Source: Saccharimonas sp963514895
GTDB taxonomy: Bacteria > Patescibacteriota > Saccharimonadia > Saccharimonadales > Saccharimonadaceae
DNA length: 64,000 nt
Assembly: GCA_963514895.1 (NCBI GenBank)
Contig: CAUPVK010000002.1
Span: forward strand, 40,144 to 104,143
Reading direction: 5' to 3'
The notes beneath the pieces were generated by a model that searched no databases, was not told where the DNA came from, and saw nothing but the letters and a program-made list of their open reading frames with translations. Of the stretch, positions 34,838 to 43,867 are shown piece by piece; positions within the stretch are counted from its first letter, which is position 1; each line of letters starts with the position of its first letter. The translations under genes and the position numbers were made by a program.

Positions 34838-36505
34838 CTAATCATCCGCATGCTTGGTGGTGAGGGTGCGCTGGGGCAAGAAGAGGGCAACAAGAAAGCC
34901 GGTGGCCATAAGCGCGGCGCTGATGATAAAAATCTGGTGCAAGGAGTCGCTAAAGGCATTGAGAATGCGCGTGGTGTAGTCGTCTTGCTGCTGGCTTAGC
35001 TGCTGCTGGGCACGTGCGCGAGCTGGAGCAGGTAGCTGGGCCATGCCTTTGGCCGCACCCTGACTGATGGCGTCGCGTTGGCTGTTGATGCGCAGTAGGG
35101 TATCGGCATTAAGCTCACCATCGAGTTGCCGAGCAGCCTGTGGCGTGCGGCGCAGCGTCTGGATGTAGGGAATTTGATTGACATCGCCAAGGCTGTGCAG
35201 AATGCCACTAGTGAGCACGCCCGCAAAGATAGCCGTCCCCACCGTCGAGCCAAGCCCGCGGAAGAGCTGTACGCTTGAGGTAGCAGCACCAAGATCCTGC
35301 TGGCGGAATTCATTTTGCACCGCGAGAGTAAGGATGGGCATACACATCCCCATGCCAAAGCCAGTGAGTGCCATAATGATTGCCTCGTGCCAGTAGGGTG
35401 AGGTGGGCTGAAGCGTGATAAGCGAGAGAATACTTGCTGCGGTGATGGCGCAGCCGATGACGATATAGCGCTTGTATACACCCGTCCGGCTGATGATTTG
35501 CCCCACGCCAATAGAGCTGATCATCATCCCGCCTACCATTGGTAGGAGCATCAGGCCAGCCTGAGAGGCAGTCGCACCAAAGACTTGCTGGTTAAACTGC
35601 GTGAGGTAGAGGATTGCCCCGAGAAAAGCGGCACCAAAGAGTAGGCTAATGAGCATAATCAGGCGGTAGGTGGGGTTGCGGAAGAAGCGGAGAGGGAGGA
35701 TGGGCTGAGCGGCTTTGCGCTCAAGCCAGAGGAAGATACCACTTGCAAGGGCGGCAATAGCCAGTAACACGCCCTTGATGAGAGTAAGGCTCGTGCCACG
35801 GTCGATGACGCTCTTGAAGACCATCTCCGTATTGTCTACTGCCAAGACAAGTGCCGCCAGGGCAATGGTGATAAAAAGAGCGCCGAGGTAGTCTGGCTTG
35901 TGCTGGCTGTCGTGCTTGATTTGTGGACAATAGCGGATGATGAGAGCGGTGGCGATGACGCCAATTGGCACATTGATAAAGAACGTCCAGCGCCAGTCGG
36001 TTGTGACGCCAAAGATGGTCGCACCATCGGTTAGCCAGCCACCAAGCAATGGCCCCGCTACCGAGCTCATGCCAAAGGTCGCACCGATGAGCCCCTGCCA
36101 GCGGCCCCGCTCTTTGGGTGTAAAGAGATCGCCGACAATAGTAAAGGCGTTGGCGGTGATAATGCCGCCACCAATTCCTTGCAGCGCACGCCACGCAATG
36201 AGCCATTCCACGGTTGGCGCGATACCACTGAGTAAGGAGCCAATGGTAAAGACCGCTACTCCACTCAGCAAAAGCGGCTTGCGGCCATACATATCACTGA
36301 GCTTACCTGCTAGCGGCACCGTTACAGTGGTGGTGAGCATATAGGCAGTAACGATAAAGCCAAGTGACGAGAAGCTATTGAATTCCTTGACGATTGCGCC
36401 TAGTGCTGTCGCCACGATGGTTTGGTCGAGTGCCACAAGGAAGAGGGCGCTCATCACGGCAAGCATGACGATGAGTTTGTGACGTTGGGGTAGATGATGG
36501 AGCAT
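34838..36505 (-). CDS. MFS multidrug efflux transporter, DHA2 (EmrB/QacA) family
   Basis: 555 residues with about 14 membrane helices. Motif A GKLSDMYGRKPLL lies after helix 2, and the motif C-type GPLLGGWL is in helix 5. The family expels lipophilic drugs in exchange for protons. AAGGAA precedes the ATG. A 172-base gap separates it from the Nudix gene upstream. A conserved-size cytosolic loop with charged residues (LRRTPQAARQLDGELNADT) lies before the last helix. Confidence 0.92.
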   Translation of the reverse strand: MLHHLPQRHKLIVMLAVMSALFLVALDQTIVATALGAIVKEFNSFSSLGFIVTAYMLTTTVTVPLAGKLSDMYGRKPLLLSGVAVFTIGSLLSGIAPTVEWLIAWRALQGIGGGIITANAFTIVGDLFTPKERGRWQGLIGATFGMSSVAGPLLGGWLTDGATIFGVTTDWRWTFFINVPIGVIATALIIRYCPQIKHDSQHKPDYLGALFITIALAALVLAVDNTEMVFKSVIDRGTSLTLIKGVLLAIAALASGIFLWLERKAAQPILPLRFFRNPTYRLIMLISLLFGAAFLGAILYLTQFNQQVFGATASQAGLMLLPMVGGMMISSIGVGQIISRTGVYKRYIVIGCAITAASILSLITLQPTSPYWHEAIIMALTGFGMGMCMPILTLAVQNEFRQQDLGAATSSVQLFRGLGSTVGTAIFAGVLTSGILHSLGDVNQIPYIQTLRRTPQAARQLDGELNADTLLRINSQRDAISQGAAKGMAQLPAPARARAQQQLSQQQDDYTTRILNAFSDSLHQIFIISAALMATGFLVALFLPQRTLTTKHADD

Positions 36506-36677
36506 AGAATTCCTTGGTTAGTTACTATAGTTAATATTCCGAAATGTAAAATAAGGTTCTTGCTCTCGTTCGAGTACATACTTCTCCTCTCGACTCCTAC
36601 ATGGCTTCGAGATGCGTTAGGTAGAGAACTATCAACCAAATATGCTATGATACGCCGAATAGAACTGTTTGTCAATT

Positions 36678-37145
36678 TTATACCAAGGAGCTTAGGCACT
36701 GCACCGGCTGATTGCGAGCGATGAGCTGCGCCAGATCAACCTCGGCAAGGAAGTGAGGTAAGATTAGGTACTGCTGTGGGGCGATAAAGCCACACTCGGC
36801 AACCTCTGCTAAACCGTGCGTTGTAGCGGCAAGGTCAATTGACTGGTAGTTGTGCCAGTTGGTGATGTGGAACAAGAACTCAAGCTGTTCGCGTGGCTCG
36901 CCAGCTGCTGGTGCTTCGATAGCAAACTGCTGGACAAAGAGCAGCCGACCAATTACTGGATCGACGCCAGTTTCTTCGACCATCTCTCGCCGTAGGCCAT
37001 CCAATACGCTCTCACCCAGCTCCAGCCCACCGCCTGGTGTGCACCAAAAATCTCGGCCGTCGCCAGTGCGCGCTGTCAAGCGCTGGCAAAAGAGCTCGCC
37101 CTTGTTGTTAATGATAATTCCGCGTACGTTGATGTGTCTGTGCAT
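36678..37145 (-). CDS. Nudix hydrolase
   Basis: 155 residues with a complete Nudix box GX5EX7REVXEEXG: G39, E45, R53-E54, E57-E58, G60. It cleaves nucleoside diphosphate-linked substrates with magnesium. The specificity cannot be told from sequence; a housekeeping role against damaged nucleotides is possible. GGAGG precedes the ATG. Confidence 0.92.
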   Translation of the reverse strand: MHRHINVRGIIINNKGELFCQRLTARTGDGRDFWCTPGGGLELGESVLDGLRREMVEETGVDPVIGRLLFVQQFAIEAPAAGEPREQLEFLFHITNWHNYQSIDLAATTHGLAEVAECGFIAPQQYLILPHFLAEVDLAQLIARNQPVQCLSSLV

Positions 37146-37293
37146 GGTGCCTCCGTTATAGAACCGTTGATTGATAATGAATGATAGGCGGCCAGTTAGG
37201 CAATTATGGCTAGTATAGCAGCAGTGAGATGGATATCGTAAGAAGCGCGTGGTATTAACAACACAAGCGATAGCACAAAATCGCAGTTTGTTA

Positions 37294-37299
37294 TATAAT
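37294..37299 (+). promoter_or_regulatory. -10 of the kinase-like gene, leaderless geometry
   Basis: TATAAT, then ACTCGT, then ATG at 37306. The longer frame from 37249 would start before this promoter. Confidence 0.62.
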
Positions 37300-37305
37300 A
37301 CTCGT

Positions 37306-38214
37306 ATGGCTAAGCCGCATTACAATCATTGTGAGATACTGACGGAACCTCAGGATTATCGCCCACTGGCTAACCTATCAGCAGCGGTGCGACATGATGG
37401 TAAATATAATCGGCCTGATTCTTGTTTTTCGTCTGACCCGCTGCTGCGGGTTGCTGATGATTTATCGTCAATAACGTATGCAGTACCCGAAAAAGATCTT
37501 GCGCGCGGAGGCTCGTCGCGTCATGGAGTATTTGTTACCCATGTGCGCTATGCTGAGCAGAAACACGATATGCCCGAAACACTTGTTGTCAAACCTTCTA
37601 CGGTGCCAACGGCTCTTGGTGAGTTGGCTATGACGCAGTACCTAGAGCGTGAGGGTCTTGCGCCGTTCTCGGTAGACGGACTGGTAGTTGATGGCGCATC
37701 GGAGGGCGCAGCTGCACAGGATTATAGCCGTGTTGCCCTGCTATTGTCGCGGTATCAGCCAGAAGTAGTGGGCTTGGATAGTCTTGCGTGGCATGAGATG
37801 AGTATGGATGATGTAGCGCAGTATGCTACCGAGGCAGCGACCGCATTGGCTGCATTACATAGAGTGGCAGTTGCGCATGGTGATGGCTATTTGCGTAATG
37901 TTGTGCGTGTCTCGGGCCAGCCAGCTCGTATGATTGATTTTGAACATGCAGTTAGTTTCTCAGACGTTGTTGACCAAGCTGACGGAGGAGATGAAGCAGC
38001 GCAGCGCTATATAGCCGATACGATGTCGCGTGACCTCTGTGGTATAGTTACCGATGTTGCGCAGCAGGTGCAGTTGACACGCGCAGCTGAGCATAGTAGG
38101 TGGCTTGATCCTGCGCTGAATGCATACTATGAGCAACTTGCGGTGCGAGGGCATGATCAGCTCGTTACTGCTGCGTCGGCTGTTATGGCGGCAGCGCGTC
38201 GTATCGTAAGGTAG
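37306..38214 (+). CDS. Protein kinase-like/APH-fold phosphotransferase
   Basis: 302 residues beginning MAKPHYNHCE. The C-terminal lobe has a catalytic loop VAHGDGYLRNVV (HGDxxxxN) and a metal-binding MIDFEHAV (DFE in place of DFG), as in aminoglycoside/RIO-type kinases. A Lys in LVVKPST may be the ATP-binding lysine. It could phosphorylate a small molecule or a protein. Monocistronic. Confidence 0.75.
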   Translation: MAKPHYNHCEILTEPQDYRPLANLSAAVRHDGKYNRPDSCFSSDPLLRVADDLSSITYAVPEKDLARGGSSRHGVFVTHVRYAEQKHDMPETLVVKPSTVPTALGELAMTQYLEREGLAPFSVDGLVVDGASEGAAAQDYSRVALLLSRYQPEVVGLDSLAWHEMSMDDVAQYATEAATALAALHRVAVAHGDGYLRNVVRVSGQPARMIDFEHAVSFSDVVDQADGGDEAAQRYIADTMSRDLCGIVTDVAQQVQLTRAAEHSRWLDPALNAYYEQLAVRGHDQLVTAASAVMAAARRIVR

Positions 38215-38232
38215 CCTACGCGGCCACCTCTC

Positions 38233-38261
38233 TTGATTTTCCCATTAGCACTCGCTATACT
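38233..38261 (+). promoter_or_regulatory. groESL promoter
   Basis: TTGATT (38233-38238), 17-base spacer, TATACT (38256-38261). The -10 lies in the spacer of the CIRCE element. Confidence 0.7.
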
Positions 38262-38271
38262 AGAGTGCTAG
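38245..38271. promoter_or_regulatory. CIRCE element (HrcA operator)
   Basis: TTAGCACTC, nine bases (GCTATACTA), GAGTGCTAG. This matches the consensus TTAGCACTC-N9-GAGTGCTAA with one change and places groESL under HrcA heat-shock repression. Confidence 0.92.
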
Positions 38272-38324
38272 AAGCGCCTTGATTGATATGGGGCGCGGTG
38301 ATAAGTATAAGAAAGGGGTAACCA

Positions 38325-38591
38325 ATGAGTTCACCAATCAAGCCAATGGCGCATTTCGTCGTGGCGGTTAAGGAGAAAAAGCCAGAGAAGACTGCCAGTG
38401 GGATCTTTTTGCCCGAGTCGGCTCAGGAGAAGTCGGAAGCTGCCAAGGTGATTGCTGTTGGATCGGCAGTAGAAGATGTCGTAGTCGACGCGCGGGTGGT
38501 CTACAAGAACTACGCAGCTACCACCATTAAGCTCGACAAAGAAGAGTATTTGATTATCAAGGACGAGGATATCCTCGCGACAGTAGAATAG
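38325..38591 (+). CDS. groES: Co-chaperonin GroES
   Basis: 88 residues, the 10-kDa lid of the GroEL chamber. A GIFLPESAQEKSEAAKVIAVG stretch forms the mobile loop, and it ends with DEDILATVE. Slightly shorter than the common 95. AAAGGGG precedes the ATG. groEL follows after 12 bases. Regulated through the CIRCE element 54 bases upstream. Confidence 0.96.
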   Translation: MSSPIKPMAHFVVAVKEKKPEKTASGIFLPESAQEKSEAAKVIAVGSAVEDVVVDARVVYKNYAATTIKLDKEEYLIIKDEDILATVE

Positions 38592-38603
38592 GAGAACTAG
38601 TCT

Positions 38604-40247
38604 ATGGCAAAAAAAGTATTTTATGATGAAGATGCGCGCCGCCGGATTTTGGGCGGGGCAGAGATTCTTTACAACGCAGTGAAGACAACGATGGGGCCAA
38701 AGGGCCGCAATGTCGTGATTGGCAAAAGCTACGGTGGCCCAAGTGTCACGCACGATGGTGTGACAGTAGCCAAGGGTATCGACATCGAGGATGTTGATGA
38801 TGAAACACTGGGCTTTAAGGTGGGGGCAGAGCTTATCAAGCAAGCCGCCAACAAAATGAACGATGTGGCTGGTGATGGTACAACTACCGTGACGGTTTTG
38901 ACTTACCATATCCTCAGTGAGGCAAATAAGCTGATTGCTGCTGGTCACAACCCAATGCTGCTGCGCAAGGGTCTGGAGCGGGCTGCGGCAGAGGTAACAG
39001 CGGCGTTGAGCGAGCAGGCAGAAGACATTCGCAATGACGAAACACGCGTCGCAGAGGTGGCAACTATCTCGGCGGGTGATGACGCAATTGGCCGGCTGAT
39101 TGCTGATGTGATGGAGAAGATCGGGCCCAATGGTGTGGTGACGGTTGAGGAAGGCCGCGGCCTTGAGCTAGAGAGCGAAGTGGTCGAGGGCTTTACTGTC
39201 CAGCGCGGCTTCGTCAGCCCCTACATGGCGACAGACACGAAGCGAATGGAAGCGGTGTACGATAAGCCAGCTATCGTTATTACCGACAAGAAGATTTCTT
39301 CGGCGCAAGAGTTCGTTCCACTGCTTGAGATGATTGCTCAGAGTGGTAAGAAAGATCTCGTCTTGATTGCTGACGATGTGGATGGCGAAGCGCTTGGCCT
39401 GCTTGTGCTGAACCGCCTCAAGGGTGCCTTTAATACCTTGGCTATTAAAGCGCCGAGCGATAAGGATGTCCTCTACGATATTGCTGCTCTGGTGGGTGCA
39501 ACGGTTATTACTGAGGATACTGGTATGAGCTTTGATACGGTTGGCCCCGATGTGGTGGGCTCAGCTCGCAAGGTGATTGCTACCAAGGATTTGACAACGA
39601 TCGTCGAAGGGGCTGGTGCGAAGACGGCAGTCGATGCCCGGATTGACCAGATTGCCGTTGAGATCGCCAACGCCTCGAGCGACTATACCAAAAACAATCT
39701 CGTCAAGCGCCAAGCTGCCCTGACTGGCCAAGTGGCGGTGATTAAGGTAGGTGGGGCAACCGAGACCGAGATCGAAGAGAAGAAATACCGCGTTGATGAT
39801 GCGGTGGCTGCGGTTAAGGCTGCCCTGGCTGAGGGTGTTGTGCCTGGTGGCGGGGTGACACTGGTTAACCTCGCGACGAGCTACACCCACGCTGGTGATG
39901 CCGATGCGTCGGTGACTGCTGGTGAGGACTTGCTCATTCACGCGCTGGAGCAACCATTCCGCATTCTGCTGACCAACTCTGGCCTCAATGCTGATGAGTG
40001 GCTGCCACAGGTGAAGGCAGCGCAGCCTGGCTTTGGTATTAACGTCAATACACCAGGCGAGCTGATCGATCTCAAAGCAGCTGGCGTGGTTGATCCTGTT
40101 CGCGTTACCAAGGAAGCACTCCAGAATGCGGCGTCCATCGCTGGCACCGCAATGACGATGGGTGCGCTCGTCGTCGACCTGCCTGAGAAGGAAGCAGCAA
40201 GCCCAGCTGGTATGCCTGGCATGGGCGGCGGTATGGGCATGTACTAA
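38604..40247 (+). CDS. groEL: Chaperonin GroEL
   Basis: 547 residues, full length. The hallmark segments are TTMGPKGRNV, the ATPase motif GDGTTT, and a C-terminal glycine/methionine tail (GMPGMGGGMGMY). It folds cytosolic proteins with GroES and ATP. AGGAGAA precedes the ATG. A strong terminator follows. Confidence 0.98.
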   Translation: MAKKVFYDEDARRRILGGAEILYNAVKTTMGPKGRNVVIGKSYGGPSVTHDGVTVAKGIDIEDVDDETLGFKVGAELIKQAANKMNDVAGDGTTTVTVLTYHILSEANKLIAAGHNPMLLRKGLERAAAEVTAALSEQAEDIRNDETRVAEVATISAGDDAIGRLIADVMEKIGPNGVVTVEEGRGLELESEVVEGFTVQRGFVSPYMATDTKRMEAVYDKPAIVITDKKISSAQEFVPLLEMIAQSGKKDLVLIADDVDGEALGLLVLNRLKGAFNTLAIKAPSDKDVLYDIAALVGATVITEDTGMSFDTVGPDVVGSARKVIATKDLTTIVEGAGAKTAVDARIDQIAVEIANASSDYTKNNLVKRQAALTGQVAVIKVGGATETEIEEKKYRVDDAVAAVKAALAEGVVPGGGVTLVNLATSYTHAGDADASVTAGEDLLIHALEQPFRILLTNSGLNADEWLPQVKAAQPGFGINVNTPGELIDLKAAGVVDPVRVTKEALQNAASIAGTAMTMGALVVDLPEKEAASPAGMPGMGGGMGMY

Positions 40248-40270
40248 GCCTCGTTCTGCCTTGTTTTGCA

Positions 40271-40300
40271 AAAACCCACCACATCTGTGGTGGGTTTTTA
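40271..40300 (+). terminator. Intrinsic terminator of groESL
   Basis: CCCACCAC-ATCT-GTGGTGGG stem-loop preceded by four A and followed by five T. Confidence 0.92.
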
Positions 40301-40316
40301 TGTGGGAAAGAATCGG

Positions 40317-40345
40317 TTGACAGATACCCCTAGGGGGTATACCAT
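40317..40345 (+). promoter_or_regulatory. csoR promoter with the operator in its spacer
   Basis: TTGACA (40317-40322), exactly 17 bases, TACCAT (40340-40345), then AGGAAC and the ATG at 40352: leaderless geometry. The spacer is occupied by a CsoR-type operator. Confidence 0.72.
40324..40340. promoter_or_regulatory. CsoR-family operator
   Basis: ATACCCC-TAG-GGGGTAT, a perfect inverted repeat of the G/C-tract type bound by CsoR/RcnR repressors. It fills the spacer between -35 and -10, so bound repressor should block RNA polymerase. Confidence 0.85.
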
Positions 40346-40351
40346 AGGAAC

Positions 40352-40630
40352 ATGAGCAAAGATATTACCAGACGAGCATTACACCGTATTAAAATTATGA
40401 AGGGCCAGCTTGAGGGGTTAGAGAAGCGCGTGGCCGATGATGCCTACTGCATGGACATCATCATCCAGAGTCTGTCGATCCAGAAGTCGCTGGCGTCACT
40501 CAACAAGCTGATGGTTAAGCAACATCTTGAGACACATGTGGCTGAGATGTTGGCGTCAAGCGATACGAAGCAGCGCGATAAGGCGCTCAAAGAGCTCGAC
40601 CAGCTCTACGACCTGACGAACATCCGCTAG
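40352..40630 (+). CDS. csoR: CsoR/RcnR-family metal-sensing repressor
   Basis: 92 residues, the four-helix CsoR fold. Metal ligands would be C33 (AYCMDII), H58 and H62 (KQHLETHV). In copper CsoR the third ligand is usually Cys; here it is His, giving C-H-H, which is nearer to the nickel/cobalt sensor RcnR except that the N-terminal His is missing (MSKDI). The adjacent P-type ATPase is a CPH type, so the metal may be Cu(II), Ag or another ion rather than Cu(I). It represses its own operon through the operator in its promoter; the ATPase gene follows by 59 bases. Confidence 0.9.
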   Translation: MSKDITRRALHRIKIMKGQLEGLEKRVADDAYCMDIIIQSLSIQKSLASLNKLMVKQHLETHVAEMLASSDTKQRDKALKELDQLYDLTNIR

Positions 40631-40689
40631 CAGCAAGCGGATATAAGAATGGAAAGGATAATGCGGTGCGCAGCACCGAGGAGTTTGTT

Positions 40690-42690
40690 ATGGATAAAAA
40701 ACAGTCACGGCACCATCATATGACTCATGGTGATCATACTCACCATGAGGCGCATGGACAGGGTGGCCATTGTGGGCATGATGCGGCGCAGTTTCGGCGG
40801 CGGTTTTGGTTGTCGCTGCTCATAACGATTAGTGTATTGGTGTGTTCACCGCTGCTGCAGCAGTGGCTCGGGTATACACTACCTGAAGTGGTGAGCCGGT
40901 ATGTGCCGGCCATAAGCGGGACGATATTGCTGTGGTATGGTGGCCGAGTTTTTATTCGGGCGGGGTGGCAGGAGCTACGCCAGCGTCAGCCCGGTATGAT
41001 GCTGCTGATTGCTCTGGCGATCAGTGTGGCGTATGGCTACAGCCTGCTGGTGACCAGTGGCGTGGTAGCAGGGATGGATTTTTGGTGGGAGCTCGCGTCG
41101 CTCATTACCATTATGCTCCTCGGGCACTGGCTCGAAATGGCAGCGATTAAGCGGGCAACGGATGCCGCCCATACCTTAGCTCAGCTCTTGCCTGAGACGG
41201 CAGAGGTTGTGACGGAGCAATCGATTGATACAGTGCCGCTTGATCATCTGGCTGTGGGGATGACCGTGCTGGTGCGCCCGGGTGGGCGTGTGCCAGTGGA
41301 TGGCCAGGTGATATCTGGCACGTCACAAGTTGATGAGTCGATGCTTACGGGTGAGTCGCGCCCTGTTGCGAAGCAATCAGGGAGTCTTGTGACGGCAGGC
41401 ACGATCAATGGCACTGGTGCGCTTCATGTTATGGCCCAGCACATTGGTGATGATACAACGTTGTCGCATATTATGGAGCTGGTGCGCCAGGCTGAGCAGC
41501 GTCGGTCGCGAACGCAGGTGCTGGCGGACCGGGCAGCGGGCTATCTTTTCTATGTGGCGCTTGCTACTGCGCTGGTGACGGGTGCTGGTTGGGCGCTGGC
41601 TGGTGTATCGCTGGGTGAAGTGTTGCAACGAGTGGTAACGGTGCTGGTTGTGGCGTGCCCGCACGCCTTGGGCTTAGCAGTGCCGCTGGTTGTATCGATC
41701 TCGACTGGGCTTGCGGCCCAGCGCGGTATTGTGGTGCGTGATCGCCGCGCTTTTGAGGCCGCGCGGCAGGTTGATGTGGTGTTATTTGACAAAACGGGTA
41801 CACTGACGACTGGTCACTTGGCAGTGGTTGCAGTCCATGGTGGGGATGACGCGGCTATTCTGGGATTAGCGGCAGCGGCTGAGCATGAGGCAGAGCACCC
41901 GATTGCAGCAGCGATTCGTCACGCGGCAGCTGATCGCCGTGTCACGATACCTGCTGCGCGTGACCTCCAGACGGTGCCAGGTTATGGTGTGCAGGCTGTA
42001 GTTGATGGTGTGCCGACGTTAGTTGGTAATGCAGCCTTTATGCAGCAACATCAGATTGATCGAGACGAGATAACGACGGATCATACAGTGGTTTATGTTG
42101 CCCAGGCTGGACGCATCTGTGGTGCGATTGAGCTTGGTGATGCGCCGCGCCCTGGTGCGGCAGCGGCAGTCGCAGCGCTTCAACGCCGCGGTATAACGGT
42201 TGCTATGGTAACAGGAGATGGTGCGAGGCCAGCCGATGCAATTGCTCACCTCGTTGGTATCACTGAGGTCCACGCTGAGGTAAGGCCGGCTGAGAAGGCG
42301 GCGATTGTCATGGCGTACCAGCAGCAAGGGAAGCGGGTGTGCTTTGTCGGTGATGGCGTGAATGATGCACCAGCGCTTGCCCAGGCCGAGAGTGGTGTCG
42401 CGATTGGGACAGGGACCGATGTTGCTGCAGCGTCTGCTGGGATTATGCTGGTTGGTGATGATCCGCAGGCAATTGTCCGGCTGATCACGCTGGCCCAAGC
42501 GACGTACCGCAAAATGGTGCAGAATCTCTGTTGGGGAGCAGGTTACAATGTGCTGATGCTTCCCCTCGCAGCTGGGGTGCTTGCGCCAGTCGGGGTGGTT
42601 ATTTCGCCCGCGATCGGTGCGGTGGTAATGTCACTTTCGACGATCATTGTCGCAGCAAATGCACAGCTCCTGCGCCGCACGGTGGTGTAG
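40690..42690 (+). CDS. copB: CPH-type (P1B-3, CopB-like) heavy-metal P-type ATPase
   Basis: 666 residues from the ATG at 40690, preceded by GAGGAG with six bases between; a GTG 24 bases earlier lacks this. A His-rich N-terminus (about 15 His in the first 40 residues) replaces the usual CxxC domain. Catalytic parts: TGES in the actuator, CPH in the membrane (323-325), phosphorylated D367 in DKTGT, GDGVNDAPAL. CPH with a His-rich tail marks the CopB group, which exports Cu(II)/Cu(I) or Ag. Export protects the cell from metal; the CsoR-type repressor encoded upstream would induce it. Confidence 0.93.
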   Translation: MDKKQSRHHHMTHGDHTHHEAHGQGGHCGHDAAQFRRRFWLSLLITISVLVCSPLLQQWLGYTLPEVVSRYVPAISGTILLWYGGRVFIRAGWQELRQRQPGMMLLIALAISVAYGYSLLVTSGVVAGMDFWWELASLITIMLLGHWLEMAAIKRATDAAHTLAQLLPETAEVVTEQSIDTVPLDHLAVGMTVLVRPGGRVPVDGQVISGTSQVDESMLTGESRPVAKQSGSLVTAGTINGTGALHVMAQHIGDDTTLSHIMELVRQAEQRRSRTQVLADRAAGYLFYVALATALVTGAGWALAGVSLGEVLQRVVTVLVVACPHALGLAVPLVVSISTGLAAQRGIVVRDRRAFEAARQVDVVLFDKTGTLTTGHLAVVAVHGGDDAAILGLAAAAEHEAEHPIAAAIRHAAADRRVTIPAARDLQTVPGYGVQAVVDGVPTLVGNAAFMQQHQIDRDEITTDHTVVYVAQAGRICGAIELGDAPRPGAAAAVAALQRRGITVAMVTGDGARPADAIAHLVGITEVHAEVRPAEKAAIVMAYQQQGKRVCFVGDGVNDAPALAQAESGVAIGTGTDVAAASAGIMLVGDDPQAIVRLITLAQATYRKMVQNLCWGAGYNVLMLPLAAGVLAPVGVVISPAIGAVVMSLSTIIVAANAQLLRRTVV

Positions 42691-42746
42691 GCTATCACTC
42701 CTGTTATTGACAGGTCTGCGCTGTCTATGTCATACTAGCGCGCAGT

Positions 42747-43787
42747 ATGCTTTCATTCTTAGGGAATTTTACCGCGTCATTTCGGGTGGCGCTTGTGATG
42801 TGGCCGTTTGCCGCACTTGTGTTGACACTGCCACTGTTATTAGTGCACTATATTCGCTTTCGCCGAGTGGCGTTTGGCCGGGTAGTCATGACGTATTTGG
42901 TGGTGCTTTATGGCTTGGCGCTAGCTGCCTTTACACTCTATCCGATGCCAGATAATGCGGCACGCTTTTGCGGGAGTCATCATATCCAGCCGCAGCTTAC
43001 ACCACTGGCGTCGATCTTTGATATCTCGCACGAGGGTGTGCGGGCGTTGCTACAGGTGGTGCTCAATATTATTTTCTTTGTGCCACTGGGGGCGTTTTTG
43101 CGGGCGATGTATCGGGTGCGCTGGTGGACAGTGGTAATGATTGGCCTGATGACGTCGGTAGTGATTGAACTGACGCAGCTCACGGGGGTGTTTGGCGTGT
43201 ATCCGTGTAGCTATCGGCTGTTTGATGTTGATGATTTACTGCTCAATACGAGTGGGGCACTGCTGGGTTTTTGGTCGGGTTGGTTATTGCCAAATCTTCG
43301 CGATACGGAGCGTGGAGCAACGATGATTCGCCAGCCTGGCCTTGTGCGGCGTATCGTTGCCTTTGTTGTTGATATGACTGGAGTGGCGATTGGCTCAACG
43401 ATTGTGATGGTGGCGCTCACGCTTCTCAATGTGTTGCACTCACGGCAGTGGACTGAGCAGATGCAGATGCTGACGCAGATCGTTCCGTATGGCTTTATTG
43501 CGCTCGTGCATGCCATCCTCCCATTGGTTGCCCAGGGGCGGACGCTCGGTGGCTGGCTAACGGGTATTTCGCTGGATGATCGGCCGCGGGGGTGGTTCCA
43601 CCGCGTGGTATTCTATGCGGTGCGGCTGCTCTATATTGCGGTGCTGTCGATGGTGCATCTGCCCTTTGTGTCATTAATGACGCTACTTGTCACGATCGTG
43701 CTATGGTATCGGTATAAGCAGCTGCCCTATGCAGTGCTTGATCGGTACTGGCCAACGCGTAGCACGCCAACCACTGATGACGAGTAA
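42747..43787 (+). CDS. VanZ-like domain fused to an RDD domain, membrane protein
   Basis: 346 residues. N-terminal half (about 1-180) is VanZ-like, with four to five helices, a VLNIIFFVPLGAFL segment and a DVDDLLLNTSGALLGF signature. The C-terminal half (about 190-330) is an RDD domain starting with GLVRRIVAFVVDMTG and containing QGRTLGGWLTGI. Both are small membrane domains of poorly defined function; VanZ homologues affect glycopeptide and envelope resistance. CATACT lies 10 bases before the ATG, so the leader is short. Confidence 0.85.
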   Translation: MLSFLGNFTASFRVALVMWPFAALVLTLPLLLVHYIRFRRVAFGRVVMTYLVVLYGLALAAFTLYPMPDNAARFCGSHHIQPQLTPLASIFDISHEGVRALLQVVLNIIFFVPLGAFLRAMYRVRWWTVVMIGLMTSVVIELTQLTGVFGVYPCSYRLFDVDDLLLNTSGALLGFWSGWLLPNLRDTERGATMIRQPGLVRRIVAFVVDMTGVAIGSTIVMVALTLLNVLHSRQWTEQMQMLTQIVPYGFIALVHAILPLVAQGRTLGGWLTGISLDDRPRGWFHRVVFYAVRLLYIAVLSMVHLPFVSLMTLLVTIVLWYRYKQLPYAVLDRYWPTRSTPTTDDE

Positions 43788-43867
43788 CCTATACCACCTC
43801 ACACTTTACCTATTCTGGCAAACGATATAGACTAGAAGGAGACAGGTAGCAAAAGCAAGGAGGCGAT

